A stretch of 64,000 bases of DNA. It comes from Aedes albopictus (lineage: Eukaryota; Arthropoda; Insecta; Diptera; Culicidae). Both the position numbers and the translations under genes were made by a program. The DNA is taken from contig NC_085137.1 in assembly GCF_035046485.1 (NCBI RefSeq), forward strand, positions 3,015,977 through 3,079,976. Reading direction: 5' to 3'. The notes under the pieces are model-generated. The model searched no databases, was not told where the DNA came from, and saw only the letters and a list, made by a program, of their open reading frames with translations. Positions 46,270-58,079 of this stretch are shown one piece after another. Numbering within the stretch: the first letter of the stretch is position 1; every line of letters begins with the position of its first letter.

Positions 46270-48560
46270 TGTGATCCACTAGCCTCTGCCCAGTAACTCC
46301 TATCCCTACCGGTACTCGTGGTACCGGCTGGAAACTATGAGTAACCTTAGGGAAGATCGGGTAACCAATCCCGGTGGGAACTTTAATCATAGGCTGACAG
46401 AGAAGGGGGGGTTGCTTCTGCAAACCTGAGCGTCTGTTCTTCAGGAGGAGCGGCTCACAACAGCGCCTGATTCCCATGTTGGGGGTGGCTGCTCAACGTC
46501 CAGAATGTGCAGCTTGAGGATCAAGGGCCGATTGTTCAACTTCAGCATAATAAACGTGCACAGCCCACACTCCGGAAGCACTGATGATGACAATGACGCA
46601 TTTTACGTGCAGCTCGAATGCGAGTTCGACCGCTGCCCAAACCACATCGTCAACATCATCATAGGAGATCTAAATGCTCAGGTTGGCCAAGAGGAAGAAT
46701 TCAGACCGACGATTGGAAAGTTCAGCGCCTACCAGCAGACGAACGAAAAAAGGCCGACGACTTATTGATATGGCCACACATAGCACCCTTTTTCAACACA
46801 GCCTCCCTTATCGTTACCCCTGGAGATCACCACTGCAGACGAAATCGCAAATCGACCACGTTCTTATTGACGGATGGCACTTCTCCGACATTATCGACGT
46901 CAGGACCTATCGTGGCGCCAACATCGACTCCGATCACTACCTAGTGATGGTCAAACTACGCCCAAACCTCTCCGCCGTCAATAATGTACGGTACCGGCGA
47001 CCGCCACGGTACAACCTACAACGACTAAAACAATCGGATGTTGCCTCAGCATACGCGCAGAATCTCGAGGCCGCGTTGCCAGACGAGGGTGAGCTCGATG
47101 AGGCCCCTCTAGAGGACTGCTGGAGTACAGTGAAAGCAGCCATCAACGACGCAGCCGAGAGCACCATCGGGTACGCGGAATGGAATCGACGGATCGAATA
47201 GTTCGACGAAGAGTGCAGAACGGTTTTGGAAGAGAAGAACGCAGCGAGGGCGGTAATGCTGCAGCAAGTGACCCGACAGAACGTGGAACGTTACAAGCAG
47301 AAGCGGAAACAGCAAACCCACCTCTTTCGGGAGAAAAAGCGCTACCTGGAAGAATCGGAGGGCGAAGAAATGGAACTGTAGTGTCGTTCACAAGAAACAC
47401 GGAAGTTCTACCAGAAGCTCAACGCATTCCGAATCGGCTTCGTGCCGCGAGCCGAAATATCCAGGGATAAGGACGGAGGCCTCTTGACGGACGGACTTGA
47501 GGTGATCGAAAGGTGGAAGCAGCACTTCGACCAGCGACTGAATGGCGTGCAGAACGTAGACACGGGAGGCCACGCCAACGGAGGAAACGACGACGCCAGT
47601 GCAGCGGAGGACGGAAATGAACCAACTCCCACGCTGAGGAAAGTTAAGGATGCCATTCATCAACTTAAAACCAACAAAGCAGAAATGCCGTGAATGCCAG
47701 GTCCCAACGCATCACCTGTTCATCGATTTCAAAGCGGTATACAAGAGTATCGACCGCGCAGAGCTATGGAGAATCATGGAAGAAAACGGCTTTCCCGGGA
47801 AGTTGACTAGACTGATTAAAGCAACGATGGACGGTGTACAAAACTGCGTAAGGGTGAACTATCCAGTTCATTCGAATCTCGCCGGGGACTGCGACAAGGT
47901 GACGGACTCTCATGCCTACTATTCAACATCGCTCTGAAAGGTTTGATGCGAAGAGCCGGGCTCAAGAGCCGGGGAACGATTTTCACCAAATGCGGTCGAT
48001 TTGTGTGCTTTGCGGACGACATGGACATTAGCGCCAGAACATTTGGAACGGTGGCAGAGCTGTACGCGAAGCAGCAAAGGTCGGACTGGTGGTGAATGCC
48101 TCAAAAACAAAGTACATGTTGGTAGGCGGAACCGAACACGACCGGATCCGCCTGGGTAGTAATGTTACGATAGGCGATGATACTTTCGAGGTGGTGGGGG
48201 AATTCGTCTATCTCGTATCCTTACTGACGGCTGACAACAACGTGAGTCGTGAAATTCAGAGGCGTATCATTATCGGAAATCGGGCCTACTACGGGCTCCA
48301 GAAGAAACTGCGGTGATGAACCACGAGCTCGCTGCACTTTACAGCATCCAGAAGGTGGCCAAAGCCAGAAGGATACGGTGGGCAGGGCATGTTGCAAGAA
48401 ATCTGCAAAGCTGGTGTTTGTCACTGATCCGGTTGGCACAAAAAGGCGTGGAGCGCAGAGAGCATGATGGGCGGGCCAGGTAGAGCATGACCTAGCGATC
48501 ATTGGGCGCGACCGAAGATGGAGATCAAACCGAGTATTATGCAGCAGAGGTCACTGAGGC
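46270..48560 (+). pseudogene. RTE-clade LINE, long broken copy
   Basis: After a GC-rich leader, an APE-type endonuclease remnant reads NVHSPHSGSTDD and IIIGDLNAQVG (46.5-46.77 kb), then after a frameshift SQIDHVLIDGWHF and SDHYLVMVKLRP (46.85-46.97 kb), which hold the nuclease's D-x-N and SDH residues. Its N-terminal part is missing. The linker (DCWSTVKAAINDAAESTIGY, YKQKRKQQTHLFREKK) follows, then the RT part starting QVPTHHLFIDFKAVYKSIDR, FADDMDI near 48.0 kb and FVYLVSLLTADNNVSREIQR, with a remnant C-terminus to about 48.56 kb. At least five frame breaks. The RT fingers are deleted, with the join immediately before PTHHLFIDF. Same family as the minus-strand copy at 31.6-32.7 kb. Confidence 0.87.
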
Positions 48561-48569
48561 CTAAGTCTG

Positions 48570-49880
48570 ACCGGTAAGGTAACATAAGACGTATACTTGT
48601 ACCACCTAGTAGACTTTGTAATATGCATTTTTTGTAGCCACAGATATTTCCATTGCCATCTTACCTATCCTATTTTAGGCCACATGCACGAGGATTTAGA
48701 TATCAATTAGCGTCCCGCATGAAGACTGTACCCGGTTGTTGCTATGGCCATCCCACCACTTTCTCCATTAGGTGGATTATTCTGGCTTCTGTTATTACAG
48801 CGGAAGTCCCTTAGGTTGGCTTCAATATCGTCACACGACCCACGAGGTCAATCCTAATTTGACATCCCACAACCTTTCACTCTCCACCCGCCGGTCCCAT
48901 CCGAATTTCGTTTTGGATAATCCGTCAGAAGGCAATAAAAACAAAAACACACGCGACCACGTTTTCCTTCGCAGCTCGGCTTTCCATCAGGGCGCTGAAA
49001 TTTCCATTCACGAATTCAAATCCAAACAAGCCATAAAGCGCGAACGGACGGAAAACTCGGATGGAATAGTTTCCTAACGATTATCTCTATCGTTTTTAGA
49101 TTTTTCACTCTTGCTCTCTGGGCTGGGGAATCGATACGAATATGCCACTGTTATATGGCATCATTTACAAAAATGTAGAAATTCCTCTTCCATAGTCGTA
49201 AGAAATTTGTAGGAAAGCAGATACTCGTTATCCACAGCGATGCGCTTTTCACCCATCTTTGCTGACAGTCAGGGACTTATGCCGCCACGACAAATGTGAA
49301 AATAAAAACTGGAATTACGGTTTACCTAAAAATAATTAAAATTAAAAAGCAATAATAATTTCCCAGTGAGAAAGGAAAGTGAAAATAAATACGCAGGCCA
49401 AATATAGACACAATTTATTGTATTGTATTCGGAACAGCTGTTGTGTCATTAAGGAGAAAAGCGAGAGAAGGAATTTCCCGTTCCATTCTCTGGTGCACTT
49501 ATGGGTGCGTATTAGTTTTCCTAAACTGTATTCATTAGGATGAATATTGAGAAGCCAGAGATTGTTTGACCCGAAAATTGTTTTGGAGAAAAACGTGATT
49601 GATCTGGATATCAACAAACATATTGATATATGTATTGATATCTGTGAAGGCGCAAAAATAAAAGCTAGATAATATCGTGATTTTGAAATCAAATTAATAT
49701 CAAAATTGAAAAATTAACTGTATGAATGAAGAACATTGAAATGGTAAGCATATAACCATACTAGATGCACGTAATACTTAAATTAGGGTGTGACAGTCGT
49801 ATGTTTGAGAATACAAAACTCTTATAAAAAATAAATAAAACTGCTACGAATATAAATAGGAGAATGTGATGAGCTATCTC
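48570..49880. other. No gene recognised
   Basis: Low-repeat sequence. The frames at 48772-49077 (plus) and 49342-49692 (minus) show no motif or exon structure. Confidence 0.45.
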
Positions 49881-49884
49881 GAAA

Positions 49885-50185
49885 TTGCAATGTGCAAATT
49901 GTGCAAAAATGTGCAAAAATTCACAGAACATAGTCCACGGTAATCAAAAAGCTTCAAAGCACCCCTACAAAATTCATAGTACATGAATTGGGTGATCCAG
50001 GTCATCCAAACTACTCTGGAATTCATTTTCTTAAGATACAAAACATCGACCATCGTTTGTGCTCACTCTGTTCAAGAAATTTAATCACGTTGATGTCCGT
50101 TACACCTCGCAATGCTATTAGCAACTTGATGTTGTGGTAGTTGGACAATCCGTGAAATACAAATGGCCTCCAATACACTTTGAAG
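49885..50185 (-). repeat. ~304-bp satellite unit, reverse orientation
   Basis: Includes 'aaagcacccctacaaaattc', 'attgggtgatccaggtcatc' and 'caaatggcctccaatacact'. It is the reverse complement of 56028-56500, which is the same family as the tandem pair at 52389-52989. It lacks the MITE present in the 56-kb copy. Confidence 0.7.
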
Positions 50186-50194
50186 TCATCTGTC

Positions 50195-52385
50195 TAGAAT
50201 TCTTCCAAGAATCTCTTCTTCTTACCCTCTAAAATTTTCGCCAATAAGCCCTTCTGGATTTTTTCCAGAAATACCTCCAGGGATTTTTCAATAAGTTCCT
50301 TCAAGAATTCATTTAAAAACTCCTCCAGAAATTTCTTTATGAATACCTTCTAGAATCTTCAGGAAACCTGCAGAAATTCAAAAAAAAAATACTCCTGGGA
50401 CAACTCCAAGAACTCCTACAAAAATTCCTTCAATGATTTCTCCAGGAACTACTGTGAGACTTCTACCAAGAATGCATCCAAAATTTTCTTCAAAAATTTC
50501 TCCAGGAATTTTTCTAAGAATTTCTCCAGATAGTCCTCCAAGAATCCGTCCAGGAATTTCTCCAGAAGTTCTTTCAAGAAGTCCAACAGGAATTTTAATA
50601 AGAGTTTATCCAAGACCTGCTACAATACTGCTGTCAAAAATTCCTCCAGGATTTTTTCCAGGAACTTCTTTATAAATTTCTCTAGGTATACCTCCAGGGA
50701 TTTTCAATAAATACCTTCAGAAATTCCTCCAAAAAAAAGCCTAAAGGAATACCCCCATGAATTCTCCAAGAATTTATTCTGGAAATCTTCCAAAAATTCG
50801 TCCAGGAATTCCTCCAAGACATCCATCAAGAACTCCTCCAACAATCCCTTCCAGAATCTTTCTAAGAATTTCTCCAGGAATTCCTTGAAATTTTTTTCAG
50901 GAAATCTTACAAGAATACTTTTCTTGAAGAAATATTTGAAGAAAACCCTGGAGGAAATCCTGGAGTACTTTCTGCAAGAATTCCCAGGGAAATTCTTAGA
51001 GGAATTCCTGAAGGATATCCTTGAACTGCTGGAGGAATTTTTGAAGTATTTATTTTTTTTTTGAGGAATTTCTGGAGGATTTCCTGGATTATTTCCTGCA
51101 AGAATTCATGGAATAATTCATGCGAGTAATTCCGAATTCACGCGAGGAGTTAGTAAAGTGTTTTCCGCAATAACTGAAATTTCTGTAGTAATTCTTACAG
51201 CAGTTCTACCTGCAGCTATTCCTGAAAAAATTCTTGTAGGTATACCTGGGGTGTTTCCCGGAATAGTTCCTAGACGATTTCCTGTTGTATTTCCAGAAGG
51301 AGTTCGTAGAGTAATTCCTGGAGAAAATCCTGAAGTAATTTCTGTAGGAACTCCTGGAGTATTTTCTGGAGGAATTTTTGGAGTATATCCTGGAGTATAT
51401 CCAGGAAGAATTCCTAGAAGAATCCCAGGAGGAATGACTAATGGAATTCCTGGAAGAATTTATTCCTGTGTGGATCCCTGTGAGGAATTCCGGGAAGAAG
51501 TCATGTGGGAATAACTGGAGCTATACCGGGATAAATTTGTGGAGGAATTCTCGGAGGTATTCCTGGAGGAACTCCTGGAAGAATTTCTGCAGGACACCGT
51601 GGAGGAATTTCTGAAGGAATCCCTTGATGAATTCATACATAAATTAGCAGTTATTCATGGAGAAATTCCTGGAGGTATTCAGGGAGAAATCTCTGGAGAA
51701 GCTACCCGGGAAGATTACCCAGAGAAATTCCCTGGAGGAATTCCTGGAGTAATCCCTGGAAGAATTCCTGAAGGAAACTCTGGAGGAATCCCTGGAGGGA
51801 TTTCTTGAAGAATCCCTTGAATCCTGAAGAAATCCCTGGTTTAGATGTTGGAGGAAATCTTGGATGAATTCCTGAAGGATCTCTGGAGGAATTCCTGGAG
51901 GAATACCTGAATGAATTCCTTGATAAGTCCATGGAAGAATTCGCGAAGGAATCCCTGGGGGTATTCCTGAAAGAATTGCTGGACCAATCCCTGGAGAAAT
52001 TCCTAGGAAAAATCCTAAAGGAATCCCGGGAGAAATTTCTGGAGGAACTCTTGGGAAAATTTCCTTAGGGAGTTTTCAGAGAACTCCTGGAGAAATCCTT
52101 GGGGGACTCCCGTGGAATCCTCGGCGAATTTCCGGAAGAATTCCTGAGGAACTTCCGGAGGAATTCCCGAGGAACACCTGCAAGATTTTTCGAAAGGTAA
52201 TTCCTGAGGAACTCCTGCAGGAATTCCAGCATAGCTCCTGAGGATTTTTTCGAGAAACTGCTGGGAAACTCCTGAAGAATTTCACGGGAAGTCCTGAGAC
52301 ATTCCCAAGGAACTCACGATGAATTTCTAAGGGACTTCTGGAGATATTTCCGAGGAACGCCTGGAGGAATTCCTAGGTAATTTCC
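50195..52385. repeat. GGAATTCC-type repeat block 3, orientation flips
   Basis: About 50195-50925 consists of 'cttccaggaatttctccagg' units and about 50930-52385 of the opposite 'cctggaggaattcctgaagg' units, so the block is divided into two opposed halves. The unit rhythm is roughly 15 bases with drift. Open frames such as 51158-51514 and 51539-51808 encode repetitive peptides (for example EEFLKESLDEF) and are not genes. Largest and best preserved block in the window. Confidence 0.8.
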
Positions 52386-52388
52386 GAC

Positions 52389-52989
52389 ACTTCAAAATAC
52401 CCCATAGATAGGATAGGAATAGGATGCATAATTAACACAAAGAAATACTCAAAATATTATGAAATACAACAGAGGTAATCGTGAAGGAATTACATCGATA
52501 AAGTGAAGATATACAAAAATAGAGCTTGTAGAGCCTGAAGGTCTTAATTACAGAACAGTTTGGATGATCTAGATCACCAAGTGAATGTTGTTATGTTATA
52601 AGAATTGCACTCTGAGGCTTTACGAGTAGCGTAGATTGAACTCCGCGCGCATTCGCTACAATAAAAATAGATTTACAGATATTGCGACCCATACTTCAAA
52701 ATACATTGGGTCCATTTGTATGCCAGTGGACACACAAATAGCAACGCATACTCGTAATATAATGAGGTGCAACAGACACAATCGTGAAAGAATTATGTCG
52801 ATGCAGTGAAGAGAAACAAGAGGAGAGCCTGTAGACCTTGAAGGTCCCAATAACAGAATAGTTTGGAAAGCCTGGAATATCCCATGAATGTACCAAAAAC
52901 ATTATAGCTGTGCACAAAGGCTCCATCAGCAGTATAGACTACATTTCATGAATATTTTTTACAACTTAAGCATGATACAATATGTAGAT
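52389..52989 (+). repeat. Two tandem units of the ~304-bp satellite
   Basis: Landmarks 'acttcaaaatac' (52389 and 52693), 'atcgtgaa.gaatta', 'tagagcctgaaggtc' and 'acag.atagtttgga' repeat with a 304-bp period. The second unit is cut at 52989 by the retro-like element, and the family resumes at 56003-56018 with the duplicated target. Confidence 0.8.
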
Positions 52990-53146
52990 TGTGGGGCTGT
53001 TCGGGCTCGTTTGGAAGTTAACCATGAATGTTAACTTCTTTTCCCGATCAGCCTAGATAGCTGTGTAGTGTCGGTAGCGGTTGTCTTAAATGGCTAAAAA
53101 TAACACTACGGATCGCCTGATCCAGTGGTAAGAGTCCACTAAACAG

Positions 53147-53174
<28 letters not shown>
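53147..53174 (+). repeat. (GT)14 microsatellite
   Basis: Starts at the end of the first 25-bp duplicate and opens the 901-bp insertion. Confidence 0.95.
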
Positions 53175-53177
<3 letters not shown>

Positions 53178-54050
53178 CAATTCAACTCCCACTGTCCGGC
53201 AGTGGTATTATGGAAGAAAAATGTCTGCAGTTGTCTGTATGTTTTTTTATTGAGTTTCACACTCACGACTGAAATCATCTTTAGCCCGGGAGTTGAAAGG
53301 TGATAGCTCTGTTGGGACCCAGTGACCCGTTTCAGAATGTCTGGTTACTCACGTCCATTCCGAGGTCACTTTCACTTACAACAAGCCCCGCATGTGTGCA
53401 TTACCGTTATCAAATAAATAATGAAAATGCAAACACACTTCCTGCTTCAAAGGTAACCTTCGAAACTGGCGCGTATTTAGTTCAATTTGTTATAGTAAGT
53501 AGTAACGATAATCAGAACTTTCTCACCGGAATCCATCCAAGGTAGCGCTGCCATCACCATGGGAACGTCGTTACTGCGCTGTTATATAATAGGCTTGTTC
53601 GGCACGCTCCTCGTCTCACCACCATCGCGCACGTATTCAGTCATCATTAGAGCACACGTCACTTGGCCTCTCACATAATTACCAATATGAGGCCACACTA
53701 TTTGATTCTGGAACCACTCGCGAATCTGATTCGCAAATCTGATGGCGTGATATATCAGCCAAAAACGCGAAAAATTCGGCCCCTCTGGCGTGAATCCTCT
53801 GCTGGCAGCGGCATTCAATCACGTACAAGACACTAAAACTCTTCCGGATGTTGTAGCGCTGCCAGCTGCTCCAGTAACACGGATCCAATATGAACACAAT
53901 CCTTTCTCACACGCGGGAGAGCCATCCGGATGGCGTAGCACCGACCAAACCGTCAGCAGAATCGCGAGGAAAAAAATTTTTCAAACGCGAACGAAATGCG
54001 GCGAGCAGATCAAAACACTTCTGCGCGCGGCAACGCCTACTGCGTTTTCC
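53150..54050. mobile_element. Unclassified 901-bp insertion in the left RL copy
   Basis: Two identical 25-base copies of the sequence beginning gtggtaagagtccactaaac flank it (53125-53149 and 54051-54075). The right RL copy has this sequence once, uninterrupted. The inserted DNA is GC-richer than its surroundings, starts with (GT)n and contains no recognisable domain. No terminal inverted repeats, no poly(A). Confidence 0.65.
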
Positions 54051-56018
54051 GTGGTAAGAGTCCACTAAACAGGTGACCCCTAATTCATGGTGTTATGCGG
54101 CTTTATGCTTACCGTGCCAAGGAATGAATGCTAAGGGGGGTCTAATAAAAACCTAACCACAAACGGAGCCTGTGGAAAATTAGGGCGTCCTCCACAGTAT
54201 TACGCCCTTACTGCACTAACCGGAGCAATAGTGCAGTGGACCTTGCGTTTCTCCGAGATAATCAGTTGCCCTTCTTAACTTTCAAATTTGAGGCTAAATA
54301 AGGGCGGGATTATTCAAATGTTGTAAATTAGCTTACATTACTACCTATATGGTTTCGCTTAATGCGTTTTCACCTTTGGCGTTTTTCAATTGACACCGAT
54401 TTGGCTTGTCGTTAATGTTTCCTTTTTGTGCTGTGATTGTGAAGAATGTAATTCTGTCTAGTTTGGGTAGTGGCTAAGGCTAGGAATCCTCAGATCAATT
54501 TTCAGCGTAAAACGCGTGCGTAGTCCAAGTGGCTCTACTTCAAAAAGTTCATTTTCCAAGGGTAACTTCTGTATAGCTTACCTTGTGAACCCAGTATGCT
54601 TCTGTCATTATAAATGAAGTGTCGTGCCTCGAGCATGCTATATCTTAGAATTACGTTAACAGTATGTTTCAACATTTCCTTATGGATGCCCTCAAACAAG
54701 CTCTTGTATTCAGCATCTTTTCGCTGATATTTGGTAATATCCTGAAGTAGCTCAAACATTAATTTGAGATGCTTTAGTCTGATGGATTACTTAGATAGTA
54801 CAGTTCATGGATAACTTCATATAGAATTGCACCTAACCCAACTCTGCATGAGCAGAATTTGTCATGGGTTGACTGATTGGCATGTGTCAGATAAGGAGTC
54901 TCCATTTGACCGTCTTTGCACTTTTGAGTATTCCTTCGCAAAATTTGCGTATTCCGGCGACCCTGCTCAACAAACTAGGGAGCCTGTACTAATTGGTTGC
55001 GACCACATTTTCTGGATAATTCGCTTCCATTGCTACTCCAAGAGAGTTTCATTGTGGTTTTGTTATTACAACGCCCTCTATTGTGGTATACCATAACTAT
55101 TGCTTTGAAAAAGGCTTGTCCTCTGCGGTCTGTGTGGACCGCAAGAGGTATTCCTGAATGGAACTCTGATCTGTTCAAGTTAAAAATATCTTCGGATGAA
55201 CCATTTTTTGTATAGTTACGAATCTCTAGCTTCCGCCCGAGAATTATAGCTATATAATCGACTTAGTGGGCCCCAAAAAGCTCTGCTTACTTCAAATCTC
55301 CAGGTGCAAATGGAGGTTTGTCCTATTTTTCTCCAAAGGGATTAAAGTATTTCAAACATGTTTTGAACTTTTGTAGTTTGCTGTTCGTATTTTCATGGCG
55401 TGAAATTACTCCATAGTTTTATCCCGGAAGAGTGCGTGCGTTTTATAAAGAAGGAATGAGTTCCTGGCTACCTCGTTCTTTCTGAAATGTTTGAAACGCA
55501 TTGTCGAGTATCACATTTGTGATGTTCGTCTGGCTGACATGCCTATTCATGTGAACTCACATGCCTCCCAATTTTAAACAAAGTTGTATACGTTCTCAAG
55601 AAAGTACTCGCTCAAACGTAGTACTAGTATAGTGGCGTGAAATTACTCCATAGTTTTATCCCAAAAGGGTGTGTGCGTTTTCAAAGAAGGAATTAGTTCC
55701 AGAATGATCTGGTTGCATCGTTATTTCTGAAATGCAATTTGGGTTGTCCACTGTGACTCTTTTACGCCTATGCGTTTTACAATGTCCTTTTCAGGGCACT
55801 GATTAAACCCGTGCGTTCATTCCCTCTTCTAGGGCACCCTTCCTGTTTCATCACCTTTTTCTATTCTAATTCCATTCCATACCTTGTCCCATTGCTCCTC
55901 AGGTAAATGATGAAATAGGCTTATATGTATGGCGATGGCAAAATGCCCCAAATAGAGGATAACATGCCTCTGGAGCCGGTCTTCTGATACCTGATACCTG
56001 ATGATAAAATATGTAGAT

Positions 56019-56640
56019 ATCGTAACTCAAACTTCAAAGTGTATTGGAGGCCATTTGTATTTCACGGAATGTCCTATTATCACAATATCAAGTTGCTCGT
56101 AGCATTGCGAGGTCTAATGGACATCAACGTGACTAAATTTCTTGAACAGAGTGAACACAAACGATGGTACATGTTGTAGATCTTAATAAAATGAATTCCA
56201 CAGTAATTTGGATGACCTAGATCACCCAATTTAGGGTCTGGGACCATTTGGGCAGGAGCACCTATTTTGGGCACTTGCTGCTATAACTCAGTCAATTTAA
56301 AACCGATTGACTTGAATTTTTGAACATAGCTAGATACTGCGCCTTCCTGATCGTGTTTCAAAAATCAAGTCAATCGGTTCAAAATTGACTGAGTTATTGC
56401 AACAAGTGCCCAAAATAGGTGCTCCTGCCCAAATGGTCCCAGACCCTATATAGGTACATACCACGAATTTTCTAGGGGTGCTTAGAGGCTTTTTGAGTAT
56501 CGTAGACTATGTTCTGTCATCATTCATCGTGTATAAAATTTGGTTGAGAATGTTGAATTTGTGTCACAAACTTCGGAGTACTTTGGAGGCCTTAGAATAG
56601 CTCTGGGGTCAAAACTTCAACAGAGTATGATGAGTAGTAA
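56019..56640 (+). repeat. ~304-bp satellite resumed, with a MITE inserted
   Basis: 'actcaaacttcaaagtgtat' to 'acttcggagtactttggagg' follows the family consensus in plus orientation. The unit is split at 56234-56446 by a TA-flanked MITE. Confidence 0.72.
56234..56446. mobile_element. MITE, 213 bp, GGGTCTGGGACC termini, TA duplication
   Basis: Ends gggtctgggaccatttgggc and its exact complement, continuing through 'aggagcacctattttgggca', flanked by TA (56232-56233 and 56447-56448). Arms of about 46 bp are almost identical, plus weaker pairing further in. The reverse-oriented satellite unit at 49.98 kb lacks it. Confidence 0.88.
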
Positions 56641-57126
56641 TACATTGCATGTCAAGGATCAGTGAAAACTATTGATGATTAGCAAAACGATGAAATTTGA
56701 GCAAAAACAAGTATAATTTATAAATAATACAAAAAGCCACGTTTTTTCGGCTCCCAGCAAAAGGGGGGAAGTACCATGCATTTCTTAGCAAAACTATTCC
56801 CCTTAAATATAAAAAAAAATCCAGGGTAAAATGTTTTAAAACAAAGAAAACATTGCATTTCTACCAAAAGAAGATCGTCACGGGTGTTTACGGGTTAAAC
56901 AACCACGCTATAAGGAAATAATTACTGCAGCAGCTCTCGGTTCATGAATATGCTACAGAGCATACCATACAGAAGCACACATGCCCGAATGATTTTTATA
57001 ATCTTGCTCAATCGTACCTAGCGTTTTTCAGATAATTTTTGTAATTTGAACTTCAGAAATCGTTCCCTTTGTGGGTTACGATCGAAATCACGTGGAAACT
57101 TTTCACAGGAGGGTCTTTTCAATTTA
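56641..57126. other. No gene recognised
   Basis: AT-rich sequence with no motif or element ends identified. Confidence 0.5.
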
Positions 57127-57128
57127 TA

Positions 57129-58073
57129 CAGTGTATCAAACAATTGCCCGTACAGCAATTTTTTGGTCTAAATAATTTTTCATTTAAATGATTATAACTT
57201 TTTTATACGTCAATCAAAGACGCTGAAATTTTGACCAATTATAACCCATATATTAAAGTTCCATTGATAAAATTTTGAGCGAGATCGAATAAGTTTTCTG
57301 AAAGTTATAGAATTTTTAGTAAAACTTATAAAATTTTTGATTACATTTTTAAAACATTATATCTCAATATGTACTTGATGAAACTTTTTCAATATTTTTC
57401 GTGTTACAGCTTATACCTAAGGCTTTTATATGCAGCTTCGTTTAAAGTTTTATATTCACTACAAAAAATATGAAAAATCTGTATATGTTCAGAGTGTCAT
57501 TTGAAAATTTGTCATATTTTGATCAATAAAAGTGCCAAGTGTTTTCAACTTTTTTAAACTCTCTTAATGATATATTTTTATACAGGACCTACTAAACTAC
57601 ATATGATGAGTAGGTCCTATGGATTTTTCGTTTAGTTAATGCACTTTTATTGGTGGAAAACGTTTGGCAGATTATATGTGCAAAATATGGTAAATTTTAA
57701 AACATCGTCAACTACATACGCACATTTTTCATATTTTTTGTAGTGAATATAAAACCCCAAACATGGCTGCCTATGAAAGCCTTAGGTTTAAGATGTAACA
57801 CAAAAAAAATTGAAATAATTTCATCGAGTACATATTGAGATATAATGTTTTAAAAATGTGTTCAAAAATCTTATAAGTTTTACTAAAAGTTCTATAACTT
57901 TCAAAAAACTTATTCGATCTTGCTCAAAATTTTACTAATGGAGCTTTAATATATGATTCATGATTGGTCAAAATTTCAGCGTTCCTGATTGACGCATAAA
58001 AAAGTTATTGACATTTGAATGAAAAATTATTTTGACCAAAATTTTGCTGTACGGACAATTGTTTGATACACTG
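57129..58073. mobile_element. Palindromic Tc1/mariner-like element, 945 bp
   Basis: Ends cagtgtatcaaacaattg and its complement, flanked by TA (57127-57128 and 58074-58075). The two halves pair almost throughout ('ttataacttttttatacgtc', 'gagcgagatcgaataagttt', 'tatctcaatatgtacttgat'). CAGTG-type ends and a TA duplication fit Tc1/mariner. No transposase. A second, partial copy starts at 63436. Confidence 0.85.
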
Positions 58074-58079
58074 TATCTC

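Larger units (their letters stand above)
52990..56002 (+). mobile_element. Retro-like element RL, left copy, with a 0.9-kb insertion
   Basis: Lies between gatacaatatgtagat (52974-52989) and gataaaatatgtagat (56003-56018), a 16-bp duplication with one mismatch. The 3' end is '...ggagccggtcttctgatacc' followed by a repeated TGATACC tail. Without the 901-bp insertion it is about 2.1 kb. It contains a ~130-bp block shared with the 3' region of the LINE at 27.3-28.6 kb. A minus-strand frame at 54535-54759 (EARHFIYNDRSILGSQG) is protein-like but broken in the other copy. The inverted sister copy is at 61079-63318. Possibly a non-autonomous LINE derivative; class uncertain. Confidence 0.72.

Noticed and set aside
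51158..51808. Two open frames encoding Leu/Glu/Gly-Ile-Pro-rich peptides
   Set aside because: They lie wholly inside the GGAATTCC-type repeat. A repeat with a unit close to a multiple of three gives long open frames on both strands without selection.
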